From positions 1,054,001 to 1,118,000 of the forward strand of contig NZ_CP132938.1 in assembly GCF_040358255.1 (NCBI RefSeq): DNA of 64,000 nucleotides. Reading direction: 5' to 3'. Positions 43,717 through 51,810 of the stretch are shown in pieces. The notes beneath the pieces were generated by a model. It did not search any database. It was not told the DNA's origin and saw only the letters and a program-made list of their open reading frames with translations. The position numbers and the translations under genes were made by a program. Each line of letters begins with the position of its first letter. The first letter of the stretch is position 1. Source of the stretch: Tunturibacter gelidoferens. GTDB taxonomy: Bacteria > Acidobacteriota > Terriglobia > Terriglobales > Acidobacteriaceae.

Positions 43717-44568
43717 TTGAAAAAATTACTTGTTTTAGCCTGCCTGTTCGCCGCCGCGACCTCTTCAGCTCTCGCGGACGACTTCATCTACGGGGACAAC
43801 GCCGACAACGGCGCCCCATACGTCTTCCAAATCGATAAGACCACTGGTGCCGTCACCAACACCTACACAGGTCTCAGCGGCTTCAACGGTCGCGGTGTAG
43901 TGGTCGTCGGGACCACAATGTATTACACCTCGGCTACCACCAACGCCGTCTACTCCTACAATCTCACCACAAAAACAGACAACGGACCTTTGTTTACTGT
44001 CGCCGGCTCGAGAGCTCTTTCGACGATCGCCTACGACGGAACAAACTTCTGGGTCGGCGACTACAGTGGCACCAACCATGCCTACCTGTACAGCCCTACA
44101 GGAACGCTGCTGAAAACGGTGTCGCTCGCAGACTGCACTGGGTACTGCGACGGTCTCGAGTACTTCGTGATGAACGGTAAAGGATATCTTTTATCGAACG
44201 AGGCAGATGGCAGCGTAGATAACTACGATCTCTACGACACCAACGGCAACCTCATTCAGGCGGACTACATCAACGCAGCGGCTCACTCCGGCGGTACAAC
44301 CGGAATCGCGTTTGATGGAACCGACTTCTTCACCTCAAACATCTTTCAGGGCTCCCTCAACGAATGGACCGAAGGCGGCACTTTCGTCAAAACCATCTCC
44401 CTAACCGGCGCAACCAGCAGCAATCCTTTCCTCATCGAGGACCTGTCAGCTGATTACTCCCAGGTCCTTGGACCGCCTCCTGCCGTTCCGGAACCCAGCA
44501 CTTTCGCTCTCTTTGGGACCGGGCTGCTCGGGCTGGCGGGAGTCGTCCGTCGCAAGCTCTCCTGCTAG
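43717..44568 (+). CDS. PEP-CTERM sorting-domain protein
   Basis: 283 residues. Signal peptide (KKLLVLACLFAAATSSALAD), then a beta-propeller-like body with repeated short units such as SYNLTTKTDNG and GTNFWVGDYSG, and a C-terminal sorting signal VPEPSTFALFGTGLLGLAG followed by RRK. This tail is cut by exosortase and fixes the protein at the cell surface or in extracellular polymer. The start is TTG at 43717 with GGAGG six bases upstream. A strong terminator lies 48 bp after the stop. No exosortase gene is in the window. Confidence 0.85.
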   Translation: MKKLLVLACLFAAATSSALADDFIYGDNADNGAPYVFQIDKTTGAVTNTYTGLSGFNGRGVVVVGTTMYYTSATTNAVYSYNLTTKTDNGPLFTVAGSRALSTIAYDGTNFWVGDYSGTNHAYLYSPTGTLLKTVSLADCTGYCDGLEYFVMNGKGYLLSNEADGSVDNYDLYDTNGNLIQADYINAAAHSGGTTGIAFDGTDFFTSNIFQGSLNEWTEGGTFVKTISLTGATSSNPFLIEDLSADYSQVLGPPPAVPEPSTFALFGTGLLGLAGVVRRKLSC

Positions 44569-44615
44569 TCACTCCAACCCCAGAGTCTGCTTTCCCACGA
44601 AGCAAACCTGACCTC

Positions 44616-44646
44616 GGGCCGATCCTCCCTCGCGGAGAATCGGCCC
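44616..44646 (+). terminator. Terminator of the PEP-CTERM gene
   Basis: GGGCCGAT pairs with ATCGGCCC across a 15-base loop and is followed by TTCTTCG. Confidence 0.8.
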
Positions 44647-44700
44647 TTCTTCGCTGCCCGTCTCTTCATCCCCACCCAGCCAGGTGTCGCTTTTTTTGGT

Positions 44701-44738
44701 TTGTCATTCCCGAAGGGAATCTGCGTTTGCAGTCTCTA
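44701..44738 (+). repeat. 38-bp direct repeat, first copy (family-2 hairpin)
   Basis: Contains TTGTCATTCCCGAAGGGAA then TCTGCGTTTGCAGTCTCTA; identical to 44809-44846. CATTCCC and GGGAATC pair. Confidence 0.85.
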
Positions 44739-44808
44739 TTGCTTCCGGCTTAATCAGAGGTCCCTTAGAGCAACGCCGCAGTTGGCGTGGAGTCGCTGTC
44801 GCTTCTTG

Positions 44809-44846
44809 TTGTCATTCCCGAAGGGAATCTGCGTTTGCAGTCTCTA
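44809..44846 (+). repeat. 38-bp direct repeat, second copy (family-2 hairpin)
   Basis: Exact copy of 44701-44738, 70 bp further on, in non-coding DNA between the PEP-CTERM gene and mnmE. Confidence 0.85.
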
Positions 44847-45029
44847 AACCATCAGGCAAATTGCTATAGAACGACTCCAAACTCTTGAGACCCTGAGCGC
44901 AGTCGAATGGCGAGGCGTCCAGTACTTGCCCTGGGCGTACCGCAACCAAGGTCAAGCCGCACCTCTCTTGACTTCCCTCTCTTCCTTCACCGCGAGACCG
45001 CAAAAATAAACTTCGAAACCATGGCGCAT

Positions 45030-45177
45030 TTTTCAAAAAAAAAACACGCGGCGAAAAACCATACCCAACCCCACAATTCACCACGCTCCCACCACCAAAA
45101 CACCACGTTCAAAACACCATATTTCGCAAAAAACCGCTGCAAAACACCACAATCACCACGCCGGTTTTTTTCCCCGC
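45030..45177 (+). repeat. A/C-rich interspersed repeat, copy 2
   Basis: Same orientation-specific pattern as copy 1: a run of A, ACACGCGGC, CACCAC-rich DNA with CACCACCAAAACACCAC, AAAACACCAT, and an end at CGCCGG plus a homopolymer run. It stops about 20 bp before mnmE. Confidence 0.75.
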
Positions 45178-45195
45178 TAAGATGGAAAAATCCAG

Positions 45196-46599
45196 GTGAG
45201 CGACCCCAACTCCAACTCCGATTCCAGATTCCTCTCCGAGGACTCCAAATACTCCGAAGACACCATCGTAGCCATCTCCACCCCTCCCGGCCGCGGCGGC
45301 ATCGGTATCGTCCGTCTCTCCGGCCCCGCAGCCCGCACCATCGCCGAACCCCTCCTGAAACTTCGCCATCCCTTGGTCCCCGCCCAGGCCCGCTTCGCTG
45401 AAATCCTTGATTCCACAGGCGAAGTTCTCGATGAAGCTGTAGTCACCTACTTCCAATCCCCCCACTCCTACACCTCCGAGGACATCGTAGAAATCTCCGC
45501 CCACGGATCGCCCGTCCTCCTCCATCACCTCCTCCGCCAATGCCTCGCCGCCGGCGCCCGTCTCGCCGAACCCGGCGAATTCACCCAGCGAGCCTTCCTC
45601 TCCGGCCGCCTCGACCTTACCCAGGCCGAAGCCGTCTACGACCTGATCGAATCCACTACCCTTCATCAGGCCCGCATCGCCGCCCAACAACTTGGCGGCT
45701 CGCTATCACGTCATATCACCCCAATAAAACAACAACTTATAAGCCTGATCGCCGCGCTCGAAGCTGGCATCGACTTCGCTGAAGACGACATCGACCTCCT
45801 CGCGCAAGATCAAATCTCCTCCCAAATCACAGCAATCGAAGCCCCCCTCACCGCACTGGAGCACTCCTTTGACTACGGCCGCATCGTCCGCGACGGCTTT
45901 ACCATGGCCATAGTTGGCCGCCCTAACGTCGGTAAATCCTCTCTTTTCAATCGCCTGGTCGAACGCGACCGCGCCATCGTCACATCGACTCCCGGTACGA
46001 CACGCGACCTGGTCACCGAACGCGTATCACTGGAAGGCATTCCCCTCGAACTCATCGACACCGCAGGTCTGCGCGTTTCTACCGACGAAGCCGAATCAAT
46101 AGGCATCGCCAAATCCCGCGAAGCTATGTCCGAAGCCGATGTAGTACTCCTGGTCCTGGATGCCACTGCACTACCGCATGAAGAAGACGCGGCAGCAGTA
46201 GCCACCCTGACTGGCCGCCCCTTCCTCATTGTTATCAACAAGCAAGATCTTGAACACCCGGAATCGAACATCCTGAAACCTACTCTTCAAACGATTGAAA
46301 CGTCTGCTCTCACCGGATCGGGTATCTCTGAGTTACGTCGAGCCATCCTGTCGCTGGTCACGAAGGAAATCCCAAACGTTGAGACCGCGGTTCTCACCAA
46401 CCACCGCCAACAGCGGTCGGTATCGGACGCATTGGCGGCTCTCAATCGAGCGAGGCAAGCGGCGACCGCGATCATCCCTCACGAAATGATCCTTCTTGAT
46501 CTCTACGAAGGTCTTCACGCGCTGGACGCTTTCACAGGCTCTACGACGACCGACGACATCCTAAACCTTATCTTCAGTAAGTTCTGCATCGGAAAATAA
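45196..46599 (+). CDS. mnmE: tRNA modification GTPase MnmE
   Basis: 467-residue enzyme that, with MnmG, builds the carboxymethylaminomethyl group at U34 of tRNAs. N-terminal tetrahydrofolate-binding domain (DTIVAISTPPGRGGIGIVRLSG in pieces), a helical domain, and the inserted G domain with GRPNVGKSS, a DTAG box and NKQD. The C-terminus is the conserved FCIGK with the catalytic cysteine. The start is GTG at 45196; no strong ribosome binding site. The A/C-rich repeat ends right in front of it. Its MnmG partner is not in the window. Confidence 0.96.
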   Translation: MSDPNSNSDSRFLSEDSKYSEDTIVAISTPPGRGGIGIVRLSGPAARTIAEPLLKLRHPLVPAQARFAEILDSTGEVLDEAVVTYFQSPHSYTSEDIVEISAHGSPVLLHHLLRQCLAAGARLAEPGEFTQRAFLSGRLDLTQAEAVYDLIESTTLHQARIAAQQLGGSLSRHITPIKQQLISLIAALEAGIDFAEDDIDLLAQDQISSQITAIEAPLTALEHSFDYGRIVRDGFTMAIVGRPNVGKSSLFNRLVERDRAIVTSTPGTTRDLVTERVSLEGIPLELIDTAGLRVSTDEAESIGIAKSREAMSEADVVLLVLDATALPHEEDAAAVATLTGRPFLIVINKQDLEHPESNILKPTLQTIETSALTGSGISELRRAILSLVTKEIPNVETAVLTNHRQQRSVSDALAALNRARQAATAIIPHEMILLDLYEGLHALDAFTGSTTTDDILNLIFSKFCIGK

Positions 46600-46701
46600 C
46601 ATTGCCTACAAAAGCAGTTCTGTCGGTGATACCTGTTGAAACAACGTTCCCTGTATCCGCGCCAACAGAAGAAAGTATTGAATCCGCGAGAACGATGATG
46701 G

Positions 46702-48009
46702 CTAGTCGACGCTCGTCAGCGGCAGCGGGTCACTCTTGACCGAAATCCTTATGGGTCGCTTATAGGAGGACGATGATTCTTTTTGTCTGCTCGCTAATTC
46801 GCCCCAGCATACCCGATTGCGACCCAGCTCCTTTGCCTGATAGAGCGCCTTATCGGCCGCATCCAGAAGGTCCTCCTTACAGTTGACGTCGCTCGGGTAG
46901 CAGGACGCTCCGCCGCAACTTACCGTTGAAAGCCTGGGATGGCTGCCGGGCTCGGGTAGTGCTGGAGATCCAGCCACCTCGACGAGCTTGCGGATGCGTT
47001 CGGCGACGATCATGGCTCCTTCCTGTGTTGTGCCGGGAAGTAGAACCACGAACTCTTCACCACCGAATCTCGCCGCGAAGTCGTCCTTGCAGCGCAGACC
47101 TTGCAACAACAGAGAAGCAACTCGGACCAGTACTCGGTCGCCGTACAGATGGCCGCGAGTGTCATTTGTGAGCTTGAAGTGATCGATGTCGATCACGATG
47201 GCGGATAAGCAGGAGCCGGAGTCAATAGATTCGCTCCACAGTTTGGCAAACTGCAACTCGTAAGCATGCCGATTGGCGAGTCCAGTCAGGCTATCGATGC
47301 AGGAAATTCTTTGCAGTTCGACATTCAGGAAGGAAAGCTCTTTGCTTTGTATCTCGCTGCGCAGCCGCATCAGGAAGCCCAATCGTTCTTCTCGCCCGAT
47401 GCTGTAATTCGCAATTGCGGTCATCGAAATGGCGCAGACCGCCAAAGTGATTCCGAGGAGCTTTTCCGATGAGTTCAGGAAATGGTCGTGTTGAATGAAG
47501 ACGAGATCGCTCGCCAGCAAAATGGTCGACGCGCTGAGAGCGTAAAAGAACTGGAGCCGCATCACGACGTTGACAAAAATGACCGCTACAATCAGGCCTA
47601 CTTGAGCGTACGCGGAAGAGGCTGCATTCTTATTACTCTCGATGTAGAGGTGCGTTATTCCTATAAGGCAGCTGGCGCCGGCGATGCTTACTTCGCGATA
47701 GATCTTGTTTGGACTCCAGCGCATGCTGAGATTAATCAGCAGGGCCAGGGGCGTGACAACGCACAGTCGGATTTGTAACGGGAGCCAGGAGTTGCTGCTG
47801 TTTTGGAGAAAGTGGTCGACGAGGAGATAGATATTGAACAGACCAATCGCTACCAGACCTTCCAGCCAGAGACGCTCGGATCGTCGAGCGAGTGTTGACT
47901 GCTCGAAGGCGTTCTCAAGAGGCCGTGGCAACGCTAGTCGCTGAAACCCTCTTCGTGAAAGCCGCTCGATCTGCTGAATCGCGAGCTCGTGAATGGAAGT
48001 GCTCGGCAT
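46702..48009 (-). CDS. Membrane-bound GGDEF diguanylate cyclase
   Basis: 435 residues: a cytoplasmic N-terminal part, about six TM segments (roughly 55-235), a coiled-coil linker (SEIQSKELSFLNVELQRISCID in pieces) and a GGDEF domain. The latter has DSLTGLANRHAYE, DIDHFKLTND, the active-site GGEEF and the end DKALYQAKELGRNRV. It should make cyclic di-GMP. The I-site position that is RxxD reads CKDD at the standard spacing, so feedback inhibition may be lost. The ATG at 48009 has AGAGG upstream; a longer frame from 48165 is less likely. Confidence 0.88.
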   Translation of the reverse strand: MPSTSIHELAIQQIERLSRRGFQRLALPRPLENAFEQSTLARRSERLWLEGLVAIGLFNIYLLVDHFLQNSSNSWLPLQIRLCVVTPLALLINLSMRWSPNKIYREVSIAGASCLIGITHLYIESNKNAASSAYAQVGLIVAVIFVNVVMRLQFFYALSASTILLASDLVFIQHDHFLNSSEKLLGITLAVCAISMTAIANYSIGREERLGFLMRLRSEIQSKELSFLNVELQRISCIDSLTGLANRHAYELQFAKLWSESIDSGSCLSAIVIDIDHFKLTNDTRGHLYGDRVLVRVASLLLQGLRCKDDFAARFGGEEFVVLLPGTTQEGAMIVAERIRKLVEVAGSPALPEPGSHPRLSTVSCGGASCYPSDVNCKEDLLDAADKALYQAKELGRNRVCWGELASRQKESSSSYKRPIRISVKSDPLPLTSVD

Positions 48010-48222
48010 CTGAAGTTGCCTCTTACCTTGCAGTCTGTCTTGCATCCTTTGCCGGTGTCCTGTCCTACGCAGCCGGCAGTTCAAGGACAAGTCGTCACTA
48101 AGATGGCGCTCCCTGAATGTTACTAAAGCGGGAACCCAATACACGCATATTTGCAAGGGTTGCATGGTACTTCCGTGTCATTTGCGGAGCTCGCTCTGGC
48201 GCTATCGACCCGTTTGTCGGTT

Positions 48223-49068
48223 TCACGCGACGAGGAAGTTGTCGATCAGACGCGTTCGCCCAACATACGCTGCTACTGCGATCAGGACGTCTCTCTCTGC
48301 AGATGCGACGGGAAGGAGGGATCGGGCGTCGACGATGGCAAGGTAGTCAACCCGTATGCCCTTCGCAGTCTCCAGGGTGTTTCTCCCGATTTGCAAGAGC
48401 GTCGAACTGCGGCGTTCGCCGCTTGCGATGCTCTGCTCGATCTTAGTAAGCGATCGATGCAGAACCAGTGCCTGTTCGCGCTCCGGAATGCTAAGGTATT
48501 TATTTCTGCTGCTCAGAGCAAGGCCATCAGCATCTCGCACGATCGCACAACTCACCAGCTCAAGGTCGAAGTTCAGGTCCTGAATCATCTGTCGCAAGAC
48601 GGCTAGCTGTGCGGCATCTTTCTGTCCGAAGTAGGCGCGGTGGGGGGCAACCACGTGAAATAACTTCGCTACCACGGTGGCTACTCCGGTGAAGTGACCT
48701 GGCCGGGAGGCTCCGTCTAACCGGTCGCCGATGCCGGGCACGGTGATGGTGGTTACAGCGCCGGTTGGGTACATCCCCGTGGCCTCGGGAGCGAATAGAA
48801 CGGATACACCTTCGGCCTCGAGTTGCCTGCAATCTTGCTCGAAGGTTCGTGGATACTTGGCGAAGTCTTCTCCCGGACCGAACTGGAGGGGATTGACGAA
48901 GATCGATGCGATTACAGTTTGGCACTCGGCTCCGGCTCGCTGGACCAGGGAGAGATGGCCTTTGTGAAGCGCGCCCATGGTTGGGACAAAGCCCAGCAAT
49001 CCATCCTGCATCCGGAGTTTGCGACAGATGCTCTGCATCTCCGCAACACTCTTTACGATCTGCATCAA
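48223..49068 (-). CDS. panC: Pantothenate synthetase
   Basis: 281-residue ATP-dependent ligase joining pantoate and beta-alanine. Typical sequences: FVPTMGALHKGHLSLV (HIGH-like), SIFVNPLQFGPGEDFAKYPRT in pieces, the FGQKDAAQLAV block, and the KMSKS-equivalent LSSRNKYLS. The ATG at 49068 is followed by a second ATG; either may serve. It is 132 bp downstream of panB on the same strand, so the two probably make one vitamin B5 operon. Confidence 0.97.
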   Translation of the reverse strand: MMQIVKSVAEMQSICRKLRMQDGLLGFVPTMGALHKGHLSLVQRAGAECQTVIASIFVNPLQFGPGEDFAKYPRTFEQDCRQLEAEGVSVLFAPEATGMYPTGAVTTITVPGIGDRLDGASRPGHFTGVATVVAKLFHVVAPHRAYFGQKDAAQLAVLRQMIQDLNFDLELVSCAIVRDADGLALSSRNKYLSIPEREQALVLHRSLTKIEQSIASGERRSSTLLQIGRNTLETAKGIRVDYLAIVDARSLLPVASAERDVLIAVAAYVGRTRLIDNFLVA

Positions 49069-49200
49069 ATGACGGCTCCTCTCGCCCGCGTCGCTGCGGG
49101 TTTATCTTTAGTTCTTCACTTCTTCAGCGCACCAACGTGTGCCACCATAGTCCGCTCGACGCGACTGAGAGTTTCTTTCCTGCTCGTTTCGATTGTCCGG

Positions 49201-50115
49201 CTATCCCACCACTTCGATCGGTTCTGTCATCAATTCCCGGACCTCGCGGGAGAAGTGATAGCTCTCGGCGTCGGCGGGGAAGGTTCTGGCTTCGACGTCG
49301 TGCCGGTATTCTTCCAGTGCCTTGCGCATGACTCCTGCTACGTCGGCGTACCGTCTGACAAACTTCGCTGGAGGCGAGAAGGTCATGGTCATCATGTCGT
49401 GGAGGACGAGGATCTGTCCGTCGCAGTCGGGGCCGGCGCCGATTCCGATGGTGGAGATGTGAAGCTCTTCGGTGATGATGCGGGCGAGCTCGCGGGGCAC
49501 ACCCTCGAGGACGATGGCGAAGCAGCCTGCCTCCTGGAGGGCGAGGGCGTCGGTGCGTAGTTCGTCGATCGCTTCCATGGTCTTGCCTTGTACTTTGTAG
49601 CCTCCCATGCGATGGACGCTCTGGGGAGTGAGTCCGATGTGTCCCATGACCGGGATCTCGGCGGCTGTGATTCGCCGGATGAGTTCGGTGCGTTCGCGGC
49701 TACCTTCGAGCTTGACTGCTTCGGCTCCGGATTCCTTGATGAAGCGGATCGCGTTGGCAAGTCCTTCGCGGTCGTTGGTGTGGTAGCTGCCGAAGGGCAT
49801 GTCGGCAACCAGCAGGGCGCGTTTTACGGCCCGCCGCACTCCGCGGGTGTAGAGAAGCATCTCGTCCATGGTGACGGCGAGGGTGTTTTCGTGGCCCTGC
49901 ATGACCATGGCGAGCGAGTCTCCCACAAGGACGATGTCGAGGCCAGCCTCGTCGACGAGCCTGGCGCTGGCGTAGTCATAGGCCGTGATGGCGCTGATCG
50001 GCCGGCGTAGAAGTTTCTTTTCGAGGAGGGAGGGGACGGTTACTTTGGCGGGGGAATCGGCCTGTCGCCCACCCTGGGCTCCGGCTCGTTCCGTAGAGAA
50101 CGTGGTCAAACTCAT
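49201..50115 (-). CDS. panB: 3-methyl-2-oxobutanoate hydroxymethyltransferase
   Basis: 304-residue enzyme that adds a hydroxymethyl group to ketoisovalerate to give ketopantoate. Family motifs: ITAYDYASARLVDEAGLDIVLVGDSLAMVMQG in pieces, ADMPFGSY, MGHIGLTPQSVHRMGGYKVQG in pieces and GIGAGPDCDGQILVLHD in pieces. The start at ATG 50115 has GGAG eight bases before; the longer frame from 50181 is not supported. A leader of about 30 residues, rich in Ala, Gly and Gln, precedes the usual start of the fold. Confidence 0.97.
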   Translation of the reverse strand: MSLTTFSTERAGAQGGRQADSPAKVTVPSLLEKKLLRRPISAITAYDYASARLVDEAGLDIVLVGDSLAMVMQGHENTLAVTMDEMLLYTRGVRRAVKRALLVADMPFGSYHTNDREGLANAIRFIKESGAEAVKLEGSRERTELIRRITAAEIPVMGHIGLTPQSVHRMGGYKVQGKTMEAIDELRTDALALQEAGCFAIVLEGVPRELARIITEELHISTIGIGAGPDCDGQILVLHDMMTMTFSPPAKFVRRYADVAGVMRKALEEYRHDVEARTFPADAESYHFSREVRELMTEPIEVVG

Positions 50116-50614
50116 TGCAAATCTCCAGTGCAGCTCCGCCGCGTGTCGTCCTTGGTGAGGATGACTTTGGCTGGATACCACCTGTCCCAGCAGGTACCTG
50201 GGTCCGGGTTAAAACTTACGCGTCTTGTGGTCCTAATGGCAAGGGGTTGAAGGTTCGCTGCCCTGTCCTCGCAAGGTACACCCCCCATATTACCCGCGTG
50301 TAACCTTTTTATTATCATAAGCTTACGGGAGAGTATCTCTCGCAAATATTTCATTCTAAACGAGTTACCCGCAGATACCTAGAAACAAAAGGGTTAGAGT
50401 GTTTTCGGCACTTGTGGGGCGTCAGACCATCTCACACAATCTGACTGTTTCAATTGTAACGGTTTAGATGAAACTAATGCGCACAGTGCAAGCCATTGAT
50501 TGCAATGGGTTTGATGGCGACGGGGCCTTGACAGCTTTTTGGGATTGCAGTCGAAGAAGAAACAAGAGCACGCAAACGACAGATGCATCCCCTCAATTCA
50601 AGTACGATGCTGAG
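50116..50614. other. Non-coding region upstream of panB
   Basis: 499 bp. Part of it (50300-50460) is A/T-rich with runs such as TTTTTATTATC, and likely carries the panB promoter. The small ORFs have no start context. I see no riboswitch-like fold. Confidence 0.45.
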
Positions 50615-51394
50615 ATGGCTTGGATTGATGCCCCCAACCATCCCTTCGCGGGAATTGCCGAGAAAATAAAACGGGCCGACGAGAGAATCTTCAATCTCCA
50701 AAGTGAGATCGCCAACTTTTCAACAGAAGCAAATACCCAACTATTCCCGATCCAAATGCGAAGGAATGGCAAGAGGCGGTTGACTATCATCGCAATCTCA
50801 CCATCCCGCTGCGTTTTAGCGTTCTGAGCGGAGAGATTGTCCACCACTTGCGATCCTGCCTTGATCACATCGTCTGGTATTTCTCCAGCATTGAGTATCG
50901 GAGGGATCACGAGACAGCGATTCAGTTCCCGGTGCTCCAAATATCTCCGACGACGTAAAACGAACTGGGCGGGTATCAAAGAAAAATAAAGGGAATTACC
51001 AACGCCAATGCTTTGAAGCTCATTGAGGACGTCCAGCCATACCAAAGAGGAAGCGACGCGGTCGATGATCCTATTTGCATCGTCCATGACATGGACAGAT
51101 TCGATAAGCACCGGGAACTGACGATTGCCATTAGCTGCGCCCGAATGGTCTTCTCTCCAGGTACGGGCGACGACGGTGTTCTCGCGCTCCGTAAGTACGG
51201 TAAGGGAGAGACGCTTTCCGATGCCGAACTGCGGCCGCAAACAAGGCAATCAAGAAGAATCTTGAGGTCGCCCCGCAAATCGCGTTCGCCCAGTTCGGAA
51301 ACAGGCAAACGCAGCCTGTTATTCCAGCGGTGGCGCAACTCATGCGTGCCGTTGCTGATGTCGTTGACTTGTTCGCATGTGAGGTCAGGGATAA
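50615..51394 (+). pseudogene. Frameshifted remnant of a conserved hypothetical gene
   Basis: Coding-like segments follow one another in changing frames. From 50615: AWIDAPNHPFAGIAEKIKRA and RIFNLQSEIANFST. After about 50737, in the next frame: YPTIPDPNAKEWQEAVDYHR, then IPLRFSVLSGEIVHHLRSCL and LDHIVWYF, ending at a stop near 50957. Then GYQRKIKGITNANALKLIED, VQPY and CIVHDMDRFDKHRELTIA. After about 51241, in another frame: NLEVAPQIAFAQFGNR and RAVADVVDLFAC. Joined, these look like one protein of about 255 residues of a widespread unnamed family. At least three frame changes make it inactive unless the assembly is at fault. Confidence 0.7.
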
Positions 51395-51810
51395 TTACCG
51401 AGGGTTATTTCCCTTTGGCAAGCTAAGGGTCAGAATGACAGGCGAGAGGCAATGGCAAAGCAGATCCCTGCGGAATGACAAGCAAAAAGAGTGACGGCTA
51501 TGGCTGGAAGAACAACTGTAGCGTTGAGATGGTGGGTGAAAAGGGGCGAAAGGTTTGGCGGGACAGGCTTCGTTGGGATCCTTCGCTGCGCTCAGGATGA
51601 CAGCACGAGCAGGCAACGGCAAATGCAGCGGCAACGACAACGGCAAAAGCAACGGCAAATGCGGGGTTTCTCCACTGCGCGTACCACGATGAGACTGTGG
51701 TCCGTTTCGGTCGAAATGACGATGTTCTTGGGTGAGAGACAGCAGATCCCTGCGGGATGACGCTCAGGATGACGGCGAAGGACGGACAACATTTCGGTTT
51801 GGAGCGAAGG
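51395..51810. repeat. Non-coding stretch with family-2 hairpins and CAACGG units
   Basis: Holds inverted family-2 copies GCAGATCCCTGCGGAATGAC (51460-51479) and GCAGATCCCTGCGGGATGAC (51742-51761), a related GATCCTTCGCTGCGCTCAGG at about 51578, and a degenerate six-base run of CAACGG/GGCAAA type at about 51608-51660, the reverse complement of the unit at 36440. No gene is supported. Confidence 0.65.

Noticed and set aside
44701-44846. CRISPR array
   Set aside because: Only two direct repeats, with a 70-bp unlike spacer and no cas genes.
50593-51249. 218-codon minus-strand ORF
   Set aside because: It is antisense to the frameshifted plus-strand remnant, whose joined frames look like a conserved protein.
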